Source: Megamerina dolium
Lineage: Eukaryota; Arthropoda; Insecta; Diptera; Megamerinidae
Assembly: GCA_963854835.1 (NCBI GenBank)
Contig: OY978525.1
Span: 22,520,253-22,584,252, forward strand
Direction: 5' to 3'
DNA length: 64,000 nucleotides
A model generated the notes under the pieces. The model was given only the letters and a program-made list of their open reading frames with translations. It had not been told where the DNA came from and made no database searches. Both the position numbers and the translations under genes were made by a program. Positions 37,460 to 49,199 of the stretch are shown here, piece by piece; positions within the stretch are counted from its first letter, which is position 1; each line of letters begins with the position of its first letter.

Positions 37460-40400
37460 TGTCTTCAAACGGTAACGAAAAACTAATGAGCAAATCGTAT
37501 GTTGTTGGTAAAAAATTCGATATTTTTAATACGAAAACATTTTATGTTGTTGTACTACAAATAAAATTTTCAACGATAACCGTTGTGGCCGATATCAAAA
37601 CACTAGGAAGGACCAAAAGTATTTGCTCATTCACAATAAATATTACCTGGACAGCCTAGACAACCTATTGGCAAAGGCTCATTTCATATGCATACATCTA
37701 ATATTTACTTCACCATAATGATACTATGATGATGTTAGAATTGAGATTATTATACTTCACCATAATTGTATTCGTATTGTTGGTATTTGATTTATTTAAT
37801 AAATATGTAAATTAAAATAAAACAAAATCACAAAGACATAACTGCAAAATATATTGGATTTGAGGAAGGGTATAAACGCTCAGTACACATTGGACATATA
37901 AGAAACTACCTTGCAACTATAAGGACAGGTGAACATTTCATTTGATTTTGGTCAACATGCAGAAGATAAATACATAAAATAGCCGTGATAGAATTATAAT
38001 GAGGTGTTGGAAATTATTCAAGTATAAACCAATAAATATTGTAACAAGTTTCCCGAGAAGATTTATTATTATTTATTTATACATGTCTCATATAAATAGT
38101 AAAATGTTTACTACTGCTTATATGAACAACCGCAACAAAATACGTGCATATGTACTTAACCCCATTGAGTATTCGTAGAGCGGAAACTCTTACTACAAGA
38201 GCAATTATTTCTCATTCGTATCGCAAAAAGAACAACATAATGAGACAGAAGAATAAGAAGCCATAATAAAGTTTATAGCTTCCACTTATAATAGCAAATA
38301 AGCAAGTATTTTATGTTCGTACTTGTGGCTTTAATAATTTGGCATCGTTTCTCTATGTATTCTTTAATACTCATATATATTTGATTTTCAATCGGTTTTT
38401 CTCTATAATTAATAATTTTATTAAGTTTTCGGATTTCTATGAGATCTCGATGAATTATAGCTTTGTGCATTTAATTAAAGTTGATTGGATTTGGTGAAAT
38501 TTTCTTAAACAATTTAACTAATCCAAAAGTGGTTTTTTCATATTGCTTCATATTGTTTATCCTTCATATTCATACTGCGTAAATCGTATAATTTAAAAAA
38601 TGTCAATCACAGTGACAAGTAAAAATTTGTAGCTTTTTTTACAACATATTTTATTTGAGGAATTCTTGTCAAAAACTAGTTAGATGATATAGAAGCCCAA
38701 TTTGTGTTTTTTGCTATCAATATGATTGATAACTTTGATATAGTAGTGATGGCGAATGACTATAACCGTTTTCTATAGCAGTGTGATGAGAATTCAGTAT
38801 GTGACTATAAAGAATTTCAAAAATTGTTTACGTTTTGAAATGGGAGTGAATTTATGAAATTTATATCACTACAAGGAAGATGTTAGTGGAATTTAAAATG
38901 GTACTAATTCTCCAAATCTTTTTCAAGCTTAAAATATTATGCCGTCATTGACGTTACGTTCTAAAGACATACGCTTCTCTTCGGTTAGAAATTTAATCAG
39001 TTCTGGAAACTACCATATATTACAAACCAATTAGGCAACGTGAAATATAATATCCCATCCATATTATCATATCAGTGAAATTTTGTTCATTATTTTGCAT
39101 TTGCAAGTTTGTACGTACTATAGATAACTTACCTTGCTTACTTCCTTTCCATAAAAGTGTGGAAAATTATAAAGACTTTCGCTGATCTGGTAGTCATCCT
39201 GTTGTGGCAAATTATATATTATTTATTTTCGTTATTATTGGCAGTTTATACAGTAAATACAATATGCGTGTACCAACATAGAAAATCAAGCTCAATATCA
39301 ACATCAACACGAAAAACAACAGAAAAGATAAACGTCAAAATGTCTACCTATTGTACTATTTGTTTTTTCCATTCTGCTTTTGAACTATTTATAAATAAAA
39401 ACATACTAGTTATTATACTCATACAACTGTATATGTACACTATACATACATATATATATAAGATTGTTTTAATTAGTATTTTAAATTTAGTTAAAACGTT
39501 CAATGATAATGGCAGGAATATATACGCATATGCACTCCCTTCGATAAATCGTTTCACACACACGAAAATAATTTAATTCTAAAGAAGTAACTGCGTGAAA
39601 GGAGGATAATTGAAAATACCATAACTCGATTTAGTTTATATATAGATGCTTGTTTTAACCATCATTCATATATACATATAGATAAGTAAAAGCATAAGGG
39701 AAAACACCTGTGTTCACTGATTCGTTAAAACGAAAAGATAATAAATACAAAACTATTCTACGATATAGGATGGTCTTTTAAGAGTTTCACAACTCTAAAT
39801 ATTGTATAAAGCAAATCTCGTAAATAAAAAAGAAATATCTATGCAGAAATGGTTGAAAGCATATGTGTGTAATAAAATAATCATATAATATTATTTACAT
39901 CATACATTTGGATATTGTTTATTGTATGGAAATTATAATTGGCTTGTACAATGGTAAAAATTGGTTCCAAAAACAATTTGGGTTCTACGGAAGAGAAAGA
40001 GAGAGTGATAGAGAGGTAGAGCGAAATCTATATAATAGTGGTATTATCTTATATTTCAGTATTGTTATGTCTTCTAAGATTATTTTGAAAACAAAAATAG
40101 ACAAAATTTTATATATTAGCCGCTTAATGAATATTGTCTTTCCACATAGTTCTTACACAATTTTCATTTTCTAAGCAAATTACATTGAATTTGATTTTAA
40201 GGTACAGAACAAATAAAATATATTTATGTTTCTAAATTAATTGGAACTTTAGTGCCTTAATATCAAATTTGGAGAGTATTGAAATGGCTCTTTAGTAAGG
40301 TCTTAATAGCAAACTCCGTTCATCTAAAGTTTCAAATTAATGTATTTCAGAATATTTCCTTGTTTTGAAAAAGATAAAAATGCTTTACCAATGCTTAGTA

Positions 40401-42689
40401 AGGAGTCCACAATTGACGGTGCATGTTTCTTTGTCCATTCTATAAGCCATAAACAATTCAAACAGATTTAAAGTAAGCAATATCATTTTAAGCAGCTGTT
40501 TAAAAAGACCGATCCATGATGGCATATGAATGAAAAGAGTTCTGAGAAATGGATAAATTTTAACATATAAATAAAATGGCCCCCACTATATATTCTACAT
40601 CAAAATTAAAGTGAAAATCCGATAGCTTTGTAACAGCTGAAATGGTAAAATATTTTTTTCTTGGAATTCTTCAAAAATCATTTTAATTTTTTATATTCAA
40701 TTATAACCTAATGTAGCTCATTTCCTGAAATCATTTCAATTTATGCGGTACTCGATATACTCTTATGCATTGTATGGATACATATTGTTCTTCAATGCAA
40801 TCTACCAAACAACACCAGTGAATAACTTCAATATTGAAAAACAAAAACAAACAATAACAACAAAAATAAGAAGATAAACAAAAAGTATTTTAAAATGAAG
40901 AATTGTTATCGAAAATATTTTTACAATATTTTGCACGAACGTAAACAAAAATTGCAATATGAAAAGGTGAGAATATATTTATTCTCCTTCAATTCCATGA
41001 AACTTTGTTATCCATCGAAGTGCTTCGATAATTTATAATGTTGTTTTTATATAACCAATAGGTATTTGGGTGCAAGTTTTCAATTAGACAAATTTTCTAT
41101 TTAATTTCCATATTTGCATTTGTTTTATAATGAAAATATTCTTGCTTTCTGCGTGATACTTAAGATTGTATTTTAAAGTAGTGTGAAAATATATGGCTCG
41201 ATATTGTATTAACAATATAATACCGATAACCAATTACTAGCAACTATATATATTGTGTCATCCGGCTACGAATAAAATAAAACTAATGTTTTGGCTTATG
41301 AAAGAAAGATATAAATATATGTATATGGAATGTTAACTTAAATATTTGCTTCTTATCTCACCATTACAACCAACAATTTATTTTCGCTAAATTGTTTCGA
41401 AAGCTATGTCCATTTGAAATTCCGTGCTCGAACAGGCTCGGTTAGTTGTAGTTACATGTTTTTTATTTTCGTCGATGTTCGCAACTTCCAAATACAACAC
41501 ATCCTTGGCTAGGGATGACCGAGTTCCTGGATTTTAATGCGATAAATATGCCAATGCTGGTAAGCAGTACGTACAGTTTACGGTTGTACCTTAATTGATA
41601 CTCACTACCAAGGAAGTAAGTCAAAAAATCACACCTAGGACTTTTATTGGAAACTCTAAACAACTTGTTATCCGAGATGGAAAAAGTCGAGGCTTCTCAA
41701 TATATATTCTATATAATAGACATGATGAGTGTTACTAATGCAATAATAATGAAACAATATTTTAACTGATGTTGGAATAATCTTCTTGGTATTGTTAACT
41801 GCGATGCCTGTATATTACGACTACTTAAGCGTTGGGCAGCTTGACGCACTGAAGTATCTGGATTTTGTTCAAAGATGTAAAAGTGATGCTCATGTTACAT
41901 TGGGCATGATGTTGGAAGGATAGTTTACACCCTTTTTACATTTCTAGTGCTCTGCTCCACCCAAACGAATGTTTTCGATTTTTTCATTACCTTACCAGCT
42001 ACTGCAATACTCAGTTTTGGGCAGCGAAGGTGACAAACTAAGAAATCTGCTTCGAATTTAATGTTTTCACTTCACAAATCATAAGCAAAAACTAACAGCG
42101 CTGTCAAAATAAGTTTGTAGATTAACCAGGGGTTGCATCTGGTCACAACAAGATATATTTGAAATGCATTTTCTAACGTGAATCACACTGTACATTTTAA
42201 ATAACATGCAAGATACAATGACTATAATATCAACTTAAATGAATCACAGAAATCATTTGCAAATGAGCAAAGCTAAAATATTCTATACAAGCGTAGAAGG
42301 GAAGGTAACTATTACCAAAGTAGAACAAAATTATATTTGTCATTAGTAAATTAGTAAATATATTATTTAAAACATAAGCTTCTTATTGCCTTGGCTAAAA
42401 AAAGAATAAAATAAAAGGAATATGTACATATGCAACTTTGAAATAAATCACAACAAAATATGCTGAAAAAAAAACAATGGCCTCTAGAGCATATCAAAAA
42501 CTAATAATAAAGAAAATAAGTTGCAAACATTCTCTATTCGGTAAGAAATATTTATTTCTATGCAACTCATATGGATGTACATATGCAGGCATGAACAATA
42601 TGTAGTAGGAAAGAAAGCAATCTCAAATTTTGGTCTCTCAAATTTTATTAAAAAAGTTTATCTGCTATAATGGTCTCATAAGTATTGTA
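37460..42689. other. AT-rich stretch without recognisable gene
   Basis: No coding frame has family features. A patch at about 41,460-42,150 has less biased base composition than its surroundings and may be an old insertion, but it does not match anything I recognise. Confidence 0.55.
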
Positions 42690-42693
42690 TACA
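42690..42693 (+). repeat. 4-bp target duplication of the gypsy-type element, left
   Basis: TACA here and TACA at 49,535-49,538 flank the two LTRs. Four bases is a normal duplication size for Ty3/gypsy integrases. Because the sequence is short and AT-rich, chance agreement is possible. Confidence 0.7.
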
Positions 42694-43028
42694 TGTAGGA
42701 TTAGGCCTTTCGTAGTTTCTTTTTAAATTATTGTTTATTATTCAATCGAATTTCTCATATAATCCAATTACATATAAATTCTAATATTGTTTAATTTTAT
42801 AAATACAAGTTGTTGTTTATTTTGTTTGATTTAAAAGTTTACAATTTATTGTACGCGCTACATGTGAATTTCGCACTACCGAATTCTGACAACGACTGAC
42901 TCATCGTTTTCTTTTGTATGCATTCGCTTGTTCGTTTTCTTATAGTTTTGTAAGTCTGCAATGATGCATTTTAAAGTATGTATTTTCAGTACTGTCGTCC
43001 GCTTCGTGTATTTCGTACCGATCCTACA
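42694..43028 (-). repeat. 3' LTR of the gypsy-type element
   Basis: 335 bases; no difference from 49,200-49,534 was seen when reading the two in parallel. The pol frame ends 43 bases inside it. Confidence 0.92.
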
Positions 43029-46000
43029 TTCGGCCATCCTGATTCGTCATTCGGCTCGAATGATGGCTCGGGCGGTGACTCAACCGAAGGTTCCCACTTC
43101 TTCATGTACTCGGCTATTGTTGTCGTATGACCGGGTCCCTCATGGTCGCCCACCTTCTGCACTTCATACCTGCCATGTGCTGAAACTTTGACAACCTTGT
43201 AGGGGCCAAAGAACTTCGACTTCAACTTAAGCCCGGCTCCGTATTGCGTTCGCTTAATGGCTACTAGCTCGTTTACGTGATATGTTGTTTCTTTCTTCCG
43301 ACCCTTGTCGAAGGACCTTCGGTTCTCTTGCTGGATTTTGTTAATATTTTCCTGCGCCTCCTTTCTGATTAACTCTCGTTCGGTACTCAAATCTTCAATG
43401 GCGGCCTCATCTAAGAGTTCTCGTAATTCTGGAACACCTTCAACTCTCATTTCGACGCCTGTCAGTAGCTTAAATGGTGAGAATCTCGTACTTCTAGGCG
43501 GCGTACTATTTATAACCTGCTGAACCCTATCTATGTGTTTGTACCAACGAGCTGGTCTCTCAGCGCACAGCTTCGACAACATCGGAACAATAATCTTATG
43601 GATGCGCTCGACCTGACCGTTACCTCGAGGAACTCCGGTGGCTATCAACAGATGATGTATGCCCTCGCCCTGGCAATACTCCTGGAATAAACTTGATGTA
43701 AAAGCTGCGCCTCGATCCGAGATAATGCGCTTCGGGTTGCCAAAAGTCGCCGCCTGTCTCTTCAATCGATCCACCACACCATCTGCTGCAGTAGTTCTCG
43801 TGGGATAAAGCCACACGAATTTGGAAAAGCCATCCACAACTACAAATATGTAATTGTACCACTTGTTGGTTTGCTCCATCGGTCCGACATGGTCGACGTG
43901 GTATGTTCCCAAAGGTTGATCTTCCTTGCTTATTGGCGCCAAAAACCCCTCCTTTCTTCCGTGCTTACTCTCAGTCACAATACACTCGACGCAACTCTTT
44001 ACAATCTTGGAGGATTTTTCAGATAGTTGCGGAATGAAGAATGTTTTCTCAACTGCTTCTTGGGTTCTCTTTGCTGAAAAATGACCTTGCTTGTGAGCAA
44101 TCCGGATAATTTCATCTTCCATTATCGCAGGAACAACTACAAGTTCCTTAGCGGGATCTTTGTATAGCACCCCATGTTTTAAGTAAAAGTCTTCATAATG
44201 GTCCTTTTCGAGCACCTTTAATACCGCCCTAATCCAAGGATCCATTAACTGCGCTTGCTGTAGTCGGTGCTGGAGCGAATCTTCCAGCATCAAGCATGAT
44301 ACCCGACTTAAAGCATCCACATGCTTCATCTTACTTCCACTTCGATGTTCTATTTGATAATCAAAATCTTGCAAGAATAACGCCCATCGGGAAACTCTTG
44401 ACGGAGTGTCTTTCTTTTGCATAGTCATGGTAAACGCGTTACAATCCGTAATGATTTTAAATTTGAGGCCAAGCAAATAAACTCGCCACTTTTTTAACGC
44501 CTCTATAATGGCCAGAACTTCCAGCTCATATGAGTGGTATTTTTCTTCAGCCGGCTTGGTTTTGCGACTCATATATTGAATTGGGTGAAACTCTTGGTCA
44601 ACGACATCTTTCTGGAGGAGAACACCTCCATAACCGAACATAGATGCGTCTGTATGTACTTCTGTTATTGCTTTAGGATTATACAACCGCAACACTGGCG
44701 CTTTCACAAGTGCCATCTTCAATTGCTGGAACGCTGCGAGTTCTTTCTCATCAAGGACAAACTTAATGTTCTTTCGTAGCAGGTCTGACAGTGGTTTAGC
44801 GACCACTGCGTAGCCTTCAATGAATCGTCTAAAATATGATGTTAAGCCTAGGAAACGCTGTATAGCCTTGCGGTCATGCGGGATCGGAAAGTTCTCCACT
44901 GCTTTAGTTTTATTTTCTGAAGGCTTAATACTTCCATTTTGAATGACATACCCCAAAAAGTCAACTTTTCTCATTAAAAATTGGCATTTACTCCACTTAA
45001 TGCGCAAATCATACTCCGATGCTCTTTTTAGTACGCGGTCTAGTTTCTGGAGGCCCTCATTGACATCCTTAGAGGGAATGATGAGGTCATCCATATAAGC
45101 GACCACTGTGCCGTCCTGCACTAAATCTCTTAATACCGTTGATATATATCTCGAAAACACAGCTGGAGAGTTTGATATACCGAAAGGTACGTAGAGAAAC
45201 TCGTACTGCCCGTTGTGGGTAACGAATGCCGTATATTTTCTTGAGCCAGCTTCAACTGGAACGTGAAAGAATCCATTAGCTAGGTCCAAGGTAGTGAAAA
45301 CATCTGCACCCTGCAACCTTTCCACTACATCGTCTAATAAAGGCATAGGGAAATTATCCCTCATAATCTTCCCATTTAGTCGTCTATAATCGCAGCAAAG
45401 CCTTTTGCTGCCATCCTTTTTCGCTACAAGTACGATAGCTGATGCGTACTCCGATGTGCTGGGTTGGATAATGCGCTCTCTCAACCACTTGTCGACTTGT
45501 TCGTCAACCGTGCGCTTATCCTCGTAAGACATACGCCTTGGCCTTTCGTAGACTGGAGTATCGTCGTTTAATGAAATTTTCATCTCAATCGGAGACTTTT
45601 GTTTCATTTCTGGTGAATAGCTGGCTATCAACGCCTCCACTTTGTCTGACACTGTTCTACCAAGATGTGCTAAGTCTATTTCGGGCTCCTTAGCTTCTTC
45701 AGTCCCCGCCATCAAGCACAAATTTTCGAATTCCTGTAGCAACTCTAATTTGTTTCTTACTAATGTAGTGTCAGTGGCTATCATCTTCGCGTTAGCAACC
45801 AAGGGCTCTTTTGTTGCTGGCATCTCCACTTTTCTTCGAAAAGTAACTGAACCTTCTGATACGATTAAGTCAACTTGACTTAAAACATCGTTCCCAATTA
45901 CTGCTGAGTATTTCATGTCACGCTCTCTGACAACGTGGAATGTTGTTTGTAATTCTACATCATCGACTATGATTTGAATGATAAAGCTACCTATAGTATT

Positions 46001-46210
46001 CAGTCGGCTGCCACTAATTCCTGTTAAACTGCGTCTATCCTGGCTTAATTCGAAATCTTCTCCAAGCATCATCAAAACATCATATCGAATCAAACAGAGG
46101 TCACACCCAGTATCAATTAGAGCGGAGAAAATAATGTTGTTAAAGGCAATGTCCTTGAAAATACATCCTCCACTTCCAACTATCTTAATGTGGCTTTCTT
46201 TTGATCTTGA
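42986..46210 (-). CDS. pol: Retrotransposon Pol: protease, RT, RNase H, integrase
   Basis: An open frame of 1,074 codons with no ATG at its beginning; the first part lies next to the U1-70K frame. The protease active site is [11 protein letters not shown] at about 46,114. Reverse transcriptase follows ([24 protein letters not shown], then [14 protein letters not shown] and YMDDLI), then RNase H ([27 protein letters not shown]), then integrase with an HHCC zinc region ([11 protein letters not shown] to CVEC) and the D,D,E residues in [19 protein letters not shown] and GNGQVERIH. RNase H before integrase is the Ty3/gypsy order. No chromodomain or env frame was found. The frame looks undamaged. 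It opens after a stop at 46,213-46,211 and lies +1 relative to U1-70K, overlapping its last eight codons, so expression would need a frameshift or re-initiation. Confidence 0.92.
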   Translation of the reverse strand, partial: SRSKESHIKIVGSGGCIFKDIAFNNIIFSALIDTGCDLCLIRYDVLMMLGEDFELSQDRRSLTGISGSRLNTIGSFIIQIIVDDVELQTTFHVVRERDMKYSAVIGNDVLSQVDLIVSEGSVTFRRKVEMPATKEPLVANAKMIATDTTLVRNKLELLQEFENLCLMAGTEEAKEPEIDLAHLGRTVSDKVEALIASYSPEMKQKSPIEMKISLNDDTPVYERPRRMSYEDKRTVDEQVDKWLRERIIQPSTSEYASAIVLVAKKDGSKRLCCDYRRLNGKIMRDNFPMPLLDDVVERLQGADVFTTLDLANGFFHVPVEAGSRKYTAFVTHNGQYEFLYVPFGISNSPAVFSRYISTVLRDLVQDGTVVAYMDDLIIPSKDVNEGLQKLDRVLKRASEYDLRIKWSKCQFLMRKVDFLGYVIQNGSIKPSENKTKAVENFPIPHDRKAIQRFLGLTSYFRRFIEGYAVVAKPLSDLLRKNIKFVLDEKELAAFQQLKMALVKAPVLRLYNPKAITEVHTDASMFGYGGVLLQKDVVDQEFHPIQYMSRKTKPAEEKYHSYELEVLAIIEALKKWRVYLLGLKFKIITDCNAFTMTMQKKDTPSRVSRWALFLQDFDYQIEHRSGSKMKHVDALSRVSCLMLEDSLQHRLQQAQLMDPWIRAVLKVLEKDHYEDFYLKHGVLYKDPAKELVVVPAIMEDEIIRIAHKQGHFSAKRTQEAVEKTFFIPQLSEKSSKIVKSCVECIVTESKHGRKEGFLAPISKEDQPLGTYHVDHVGPMEQTNKWYNYIFVVVDGFSKFVWLYPTRTTAADGVVDRLKRQAATFGNPKRIISDRGAAFTSSLFQEYCQGEGIHHLLIATGVPRGNGQVERIHKIIVPMLSKLCAERPARWYKHIDRVQQVINSTPPRSTRFSPFKLLTGVEMRVEGVPELRELLDEAAIEDLSTERELIRKEAQENINKIQQENRRSFDKGRKKETTYHVNELVAIKRTQYGAGLKLKSKFFGPYKVVKVSAHGRYEVQKVGDHEGPGHTTTIAEYMKKWEPSVESPPEPSFEPNDESGWPNVGSVRNTRSGRQY

Positions 46211-47321
46211 TTATATCCATATCACGGAAATCGGGCTTACGCTCCTTCGTATCACGATCACCGCGATCGCGGTCCTTTTCACGTCTCTCACGCTTGCGTT
46301 CACGACGCTCACGTGACGATTCACGTTCTCTGGATCGTGTACGTCTCTTCTTTTTCTCAGCTCGATCGCCGCCACGATCGCGTTCACGCTCTCTGTCCTT
46401 TTCGCGACGATCACGCTTCTCGAAATCATCATATTCACGTTCACGACTGCCACGTCGCTTTCGACGCTCACGTGAACGGCTGCGTGAACGACGTGGACGT
46501 TCGCGTTCACGTTCACGTATGCGATCACGTGATCGCGACCGCCGCCGTATAACGTCACCGCCGCCAGCACCTGCAACGGCACCAAAGCGTCCACCGCCGC
46601 CTCGCAGATCTATGCTGCGTGCACCCTCTCGATCTTCACGTTCACGCTCAAGGCGGTAGCGTTCTCGCTCACGCTCATTATCTTCACGACCCGAGTGCTT
46701 GATATTAACATCATTGCCTCCACGCCTTGTGCCACCCAAACCACCGCCCAAACGCCGTGGTAACCAACCTTTAACAGTACGTGCACGCTCGACGTCGACC
46801 AACACTCGCTTACCATCGATCTTCTTACCATCAGCATGCTTGTAAGCAGCATGCATATCACGCTCATGTTCGTATTCGATAAATGCGTAACCCTTCGGCT
46901 TACCAGTGTCCTGATCTGTCAGTATAACAATCTTCTTAATTGGACCATATATTTCAAATTCACGACGCAGCTTCGATTCGGACGTATCGTAGTTGATACG
47001 CGCTACAAACAATGTTCTAAATGGATCTTCTGTGGCGTTTTTGATCTCTTGCGGATCCCATAATGCTATCTCTCTTTCCAGTTTGTAAGCAACTTGTTCG
47101 GCTTTTTCACGTCTTCGTCGTTCAAGACGTTCTTGTCGTGTTTCTACACGTTTAGTTGGTGGAGTATCTTTTGGATCTTCGAAATCGGTCAAGAATCGGC
47201 CAATGCCCAGGTATCCACGCGACTTCTTTTCATGAGGCAACTTATCCACAGGTGGCATATACGGTATAGGATCACGAGCAGCAAATAATGCCAGCAAATT
47301 TGGTGGCAGATATTGTGTCAT
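46185..47321 (-). CDS. snRNP-U1-70K: U1 snRNP 70 kDa protein, N-terminal 375 codons, captured copy
   Basis: An intron-free 378-residue frame starting [20 protein letters not shown], the conserved start of U1-70K. Residues 1-100 are the region that contacts the U1 core and U1-C. Residues about 103-181 are the RRM that binds U1 stem-loop I, with RNP2 LFVARI (104-109) and RNP1 KGYAFIEY (143-150). Then come a Gly-rich linker ([14 protein letters not shown]) and a long RE/RS/RD-rich low-complexity tail. The normal protein continues after DMDIIKIK; here four unrelated codons (RKPH) and a stop follow, at the join with the pol frame. The missing C-terminus lies upstream, at 47,878-48,081. There are no stops or frameshifts, so the copy is recent or has been kept under selection. 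In its native setting the protein defines 5' splice sites with U1 RNA in the nucleus. Confidence 0.93.
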   Translation of the reverse strand: MTQYLPPNLLALFAARDPIPYMPPVDKLPHEKKSRGYLGIGRFLTDFEDPKDTPPTKRVETRQERLERRRREKAEQVAYKLEREIALWDPQEIKNATEDPFRTLFVARINYDTSESKLRREFEIYGPIKKIVILTDQDTGKPKGYAFIEYEHERDMHAAYKHADGKKIDGKRVLVDVERARTVKGWLPRRLGGGLGGTRRGGNDVNIKHSGREDNERERERYRLEREREDREGARSIDLRGGGGRFGAVAGAGGGDVIRRRSRSRDRIRERERERPRRSRSRSRERRKRRGSREREYDDFEKRDRREKDRERERDRGGDRAEKKKRRTRSRERESSRERRERKRERREKDRDRGDRDTKERKPDFRDMDIIKIKRKPH

Positions 47322-47543
47322 TTTGTTACGTTTCTTACCCTTTCCGTAGTCGATTTGAAGTGAATAATAGTTTTGCTTAATATACAGCCTCCAGCATACA
47401 AACCTTGTAATCCACTAATCTATTAAAAACAATCTATATTCCTTGTTGATCTTCCAGTCGAACTCCTTTAAAATGTAACAAATTTTTTTCACAAAACAAA
47501 ACTAGTTATTTCCTTCGTTCTTTCATACGATGATAAAAATTTA
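47322..47543 (-). other. Putative 5' UTR of the captured U1-70K message
   Basis: 222 bases between the A22 run and the U1-70K ATG. Its short length, and its position directly after a poly(A)-like run, fit an mRNA 5' end better than a promoter region. I saw no convincing TATA or initiator arrangement. Confidence 0.55.
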
Positions 47544-47565
47544 TTTTTTTTTTTTTTTTTTTTTT
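47544..47565 (-). other. A22 run, likely fossil poly(A) tail
   Basis: 22 consecutive T on the plus strand. On the minus strand it follows the U1-70K 3' UTR; a weak polyadenylation-signal variant (AATACA) lies about 20 bases upstream. It separates the end of the U1-70K message from its beginning. Confidence 0.65.
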
Positions 47566-47877
47566 GGCTCAAATTATAATGTATTTTCATATTTTGTTTT
47601 TTTTTTATCAACATATAATCTCAAGTTTTTCATTTTATTTTTATCGATAATTATGCTGATAATTTCAATTGCTTACATAGACAAATGCTTAAGCACGTTA
47701 AAGTAACCTTGAACAAAAATAAAAATAAAATTAAAAATAACACAAACAAATATTTACAGAAAATATAATTTTACCTTTTGCTTATCACATTGTTTACGCG
47801 TAAGTATTTTGTACAATTAGCTTTGCTTACAATGAGTAATGTAAATGTATGTATATCACACCACACCACAATCGTAT
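47566..47877 (-). other. U1-70K 3' UTR
   Basis: 312 bases between the U1-70K stop (47,880-47,878) and the A22 run. It is AT-rich and noncoding, and is assigned by position. Confidence 0.6.
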
Positions 47878-48081
47878 TTAGCGCCACCATGATTGTTGAC
47901 CATCACTTGAACCTTGTCCATTTTCAGAACTGCGACCAGCTATGGGCGGTGGTGGAACGCTGAACATATCTTGTGGCGGTGGTCTATATTTCTCTTCATT
48001 TTCATCATCTTCTCGTTTTATGCCTGCTGTTTGATAGGAATTCATTGGATATGTTGGATAGCCATCATCGACGGGCTCTTC
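47878..48081 (-). pseudogene. snRNP-U1-70K: U1-70K C-terminal 67 codons, detached and upstream of the N-terminal part
   Basis: The minus-strand frame reads EEPVDDGYPTYP, then KREDDENEEKYRPPPQDMFS, then VPPPPIAGRSS and ends QQSWWR with a TAA stop. This is the Pro-rich C-terminus characteristic of dipteran U1-70K (EPVDDGYPTY, EKYRPPP, FSVPPPPI and the terminal SWWR). It has no start codon and lies 560 bases before the ATG of the N-terminal part on the same strand. Joined lengths (375 plus 67) come close to the 448 residues of the Drosophila protein, so the two pieces account for nearly one whole protein. Immediately before it stands TTTCAAG, which could be a splice acceptor or coincidence. Confidence 0.88.
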
Positions 48082-49178
48082 TTGAAATGTTTTATTAATT
48101 TATTGAATAATATTGATTTCGCAAAGAAATGCACAAATGAACAAACTACTCAACTTCAAAAATATAATGACAGAATTTCTCTCTGTTTGCTTTTCTCTGT
48201 TTGTTTTCTTTTTCAAAACAAATTTTATTTAAAATTTTCTCTTTACTTCTCTTATTTGCTGCAACTACAACTGTGCTGCTCAATTCTGCTGCTTCAGCTC
48301 GCTCTTCTTCGTATCGCTTACGCTCTTATCCACCACCAAACATATGATACTGCAATCTGCACTATACGGCCACCGCCATGCAAAAAATATCAAAGAATTT
48401 CGTTCTCCACAGAACTATGCTGCTCTTCACCTTCGCTCAGTAAACTTGCATTATTCGGCCACCGCCATACAAGTACGTTGCTAACACGATATAAATTATC
48501 TCCACTGTGTCGACTTTGCACTATACGGCCACCGCCATGCAAAAATGCTCCGAACACAATGAGAAATCACTCAATCGACTCTGTGTGTCATACAGCCAAC
48601 GCTACGCATACACAGGCTATCAGAGTGTAGAATTCGCGATATACGGCCACTGCCTCGCAAAAACACTCACAAAACAACAGAGTTTCTCTCCCACGTTGTT
48701 CAATCGCTGCCGCGCAGATGAGCTGTTAGAATTCAGTGTAGAATTTACGATGTACAGCCACTGCCTCGCAAAAACACATACAAAAGAACGGCGTTTCTCT
48801 CTCTCTCACTTTCGATCGCTGCCACGCAGATGGCTTGCCAGTTTGAATTTTAAATTTTTCCGTTTTGCGTCGACGTAGTTAATGCTGCCGTCGTTTTCTT
48901 ATGTTGCAAAACCGTTATGGCGTCTGCGTCTACTGTTGTTGTTTCACGGCCAATTTGAACTTGGATGATAAAATGCCGCTATTTAGCCACAATGTCAATT
49001 TTTATGTAAACTATTTTAAATTGTCGCAAATACCATTAATTGGTCACCAAACAAAACTTTAAATAGTTTTCAAATATTTCGCGAGTGCGTTTTATTCCAC
49101 CGATTTCTGTTTTATATTACGCGCTTTTCTTTGTGCACTTTATTACGCGCTTTTCTTTGTACACTTTACGGGGAAAGC
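48082..49178 (-). other. Leader of the gypsy-type element with reiterated 22-base motif
   Basis: Noncoding leader between the primer site and the captured cassette. On the plus strand the motif CGGCCACCGCCATGCAAAAA recurs with changes five times (about 48,363, 48,453, 48,522, 48,640 and 48,751). The last two have CACTGCCTCGCAAAAA instead. No gag frame, zinc knuckle or capsid-like sequence was found in any frame. Part of 48,082-48,150 could be host sequence (3' end of an intron). Confidence 0.7.
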
Positions 49179-49196
49179 ATCCCACTTCTGACACCA
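49179..49196 (-). other. Primer-binding site, tRNA-Leu type
   Basis: On the minus strand TGGTGTCAGAAGTGGGAT begins three bases after the 5' LTR. It is complementary to a tRNA 3' end of the form ATCCCACTTCTGACACCA, which I attribute to tRNA-Leu from memory; mdg3-like gypsy elements are known to use this tRNA. Confidence 0.7.
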
Positions 49197-49199
49197 ATT

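Noticed and set aside
39157..39576. 139-codon frame with hydrophobic segments
   Set aside because: AT-rich composition (Ile/Tyr/Phe-rich) typical of chance frames; no known family or splice-site support.
42961..43191. Short plus-strand frame beginning in the 3' LTR, and the similar one at 49,467
   Set aside because: They share their start because both lie in identical LTRs; antisense to pol, with no independent support.
46201..46659. 152-codon Arg/Ser-rich frame on the plus strand
   Set aside because: It is the antisense shadow of the RE/RS-repeat tail of U1-70K; the low-complexity codons give open frames on both strands.
47914..48630. 238-codon frame on the plus strand with hydrophobic stretches
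   Set aside because: It lies opposite the U1-70K C-terminal piece and the element leader. The apparent membrane segments come from T-rich sequence, and the repeated GHCLAKT-like phrases come from the leader motif.
48082..49178. Possible gag in the leader of the gypsy-type element
   Set aside because: I read all minus frames: there are many stops, no capsid-like sequence and no zinc knuckle.
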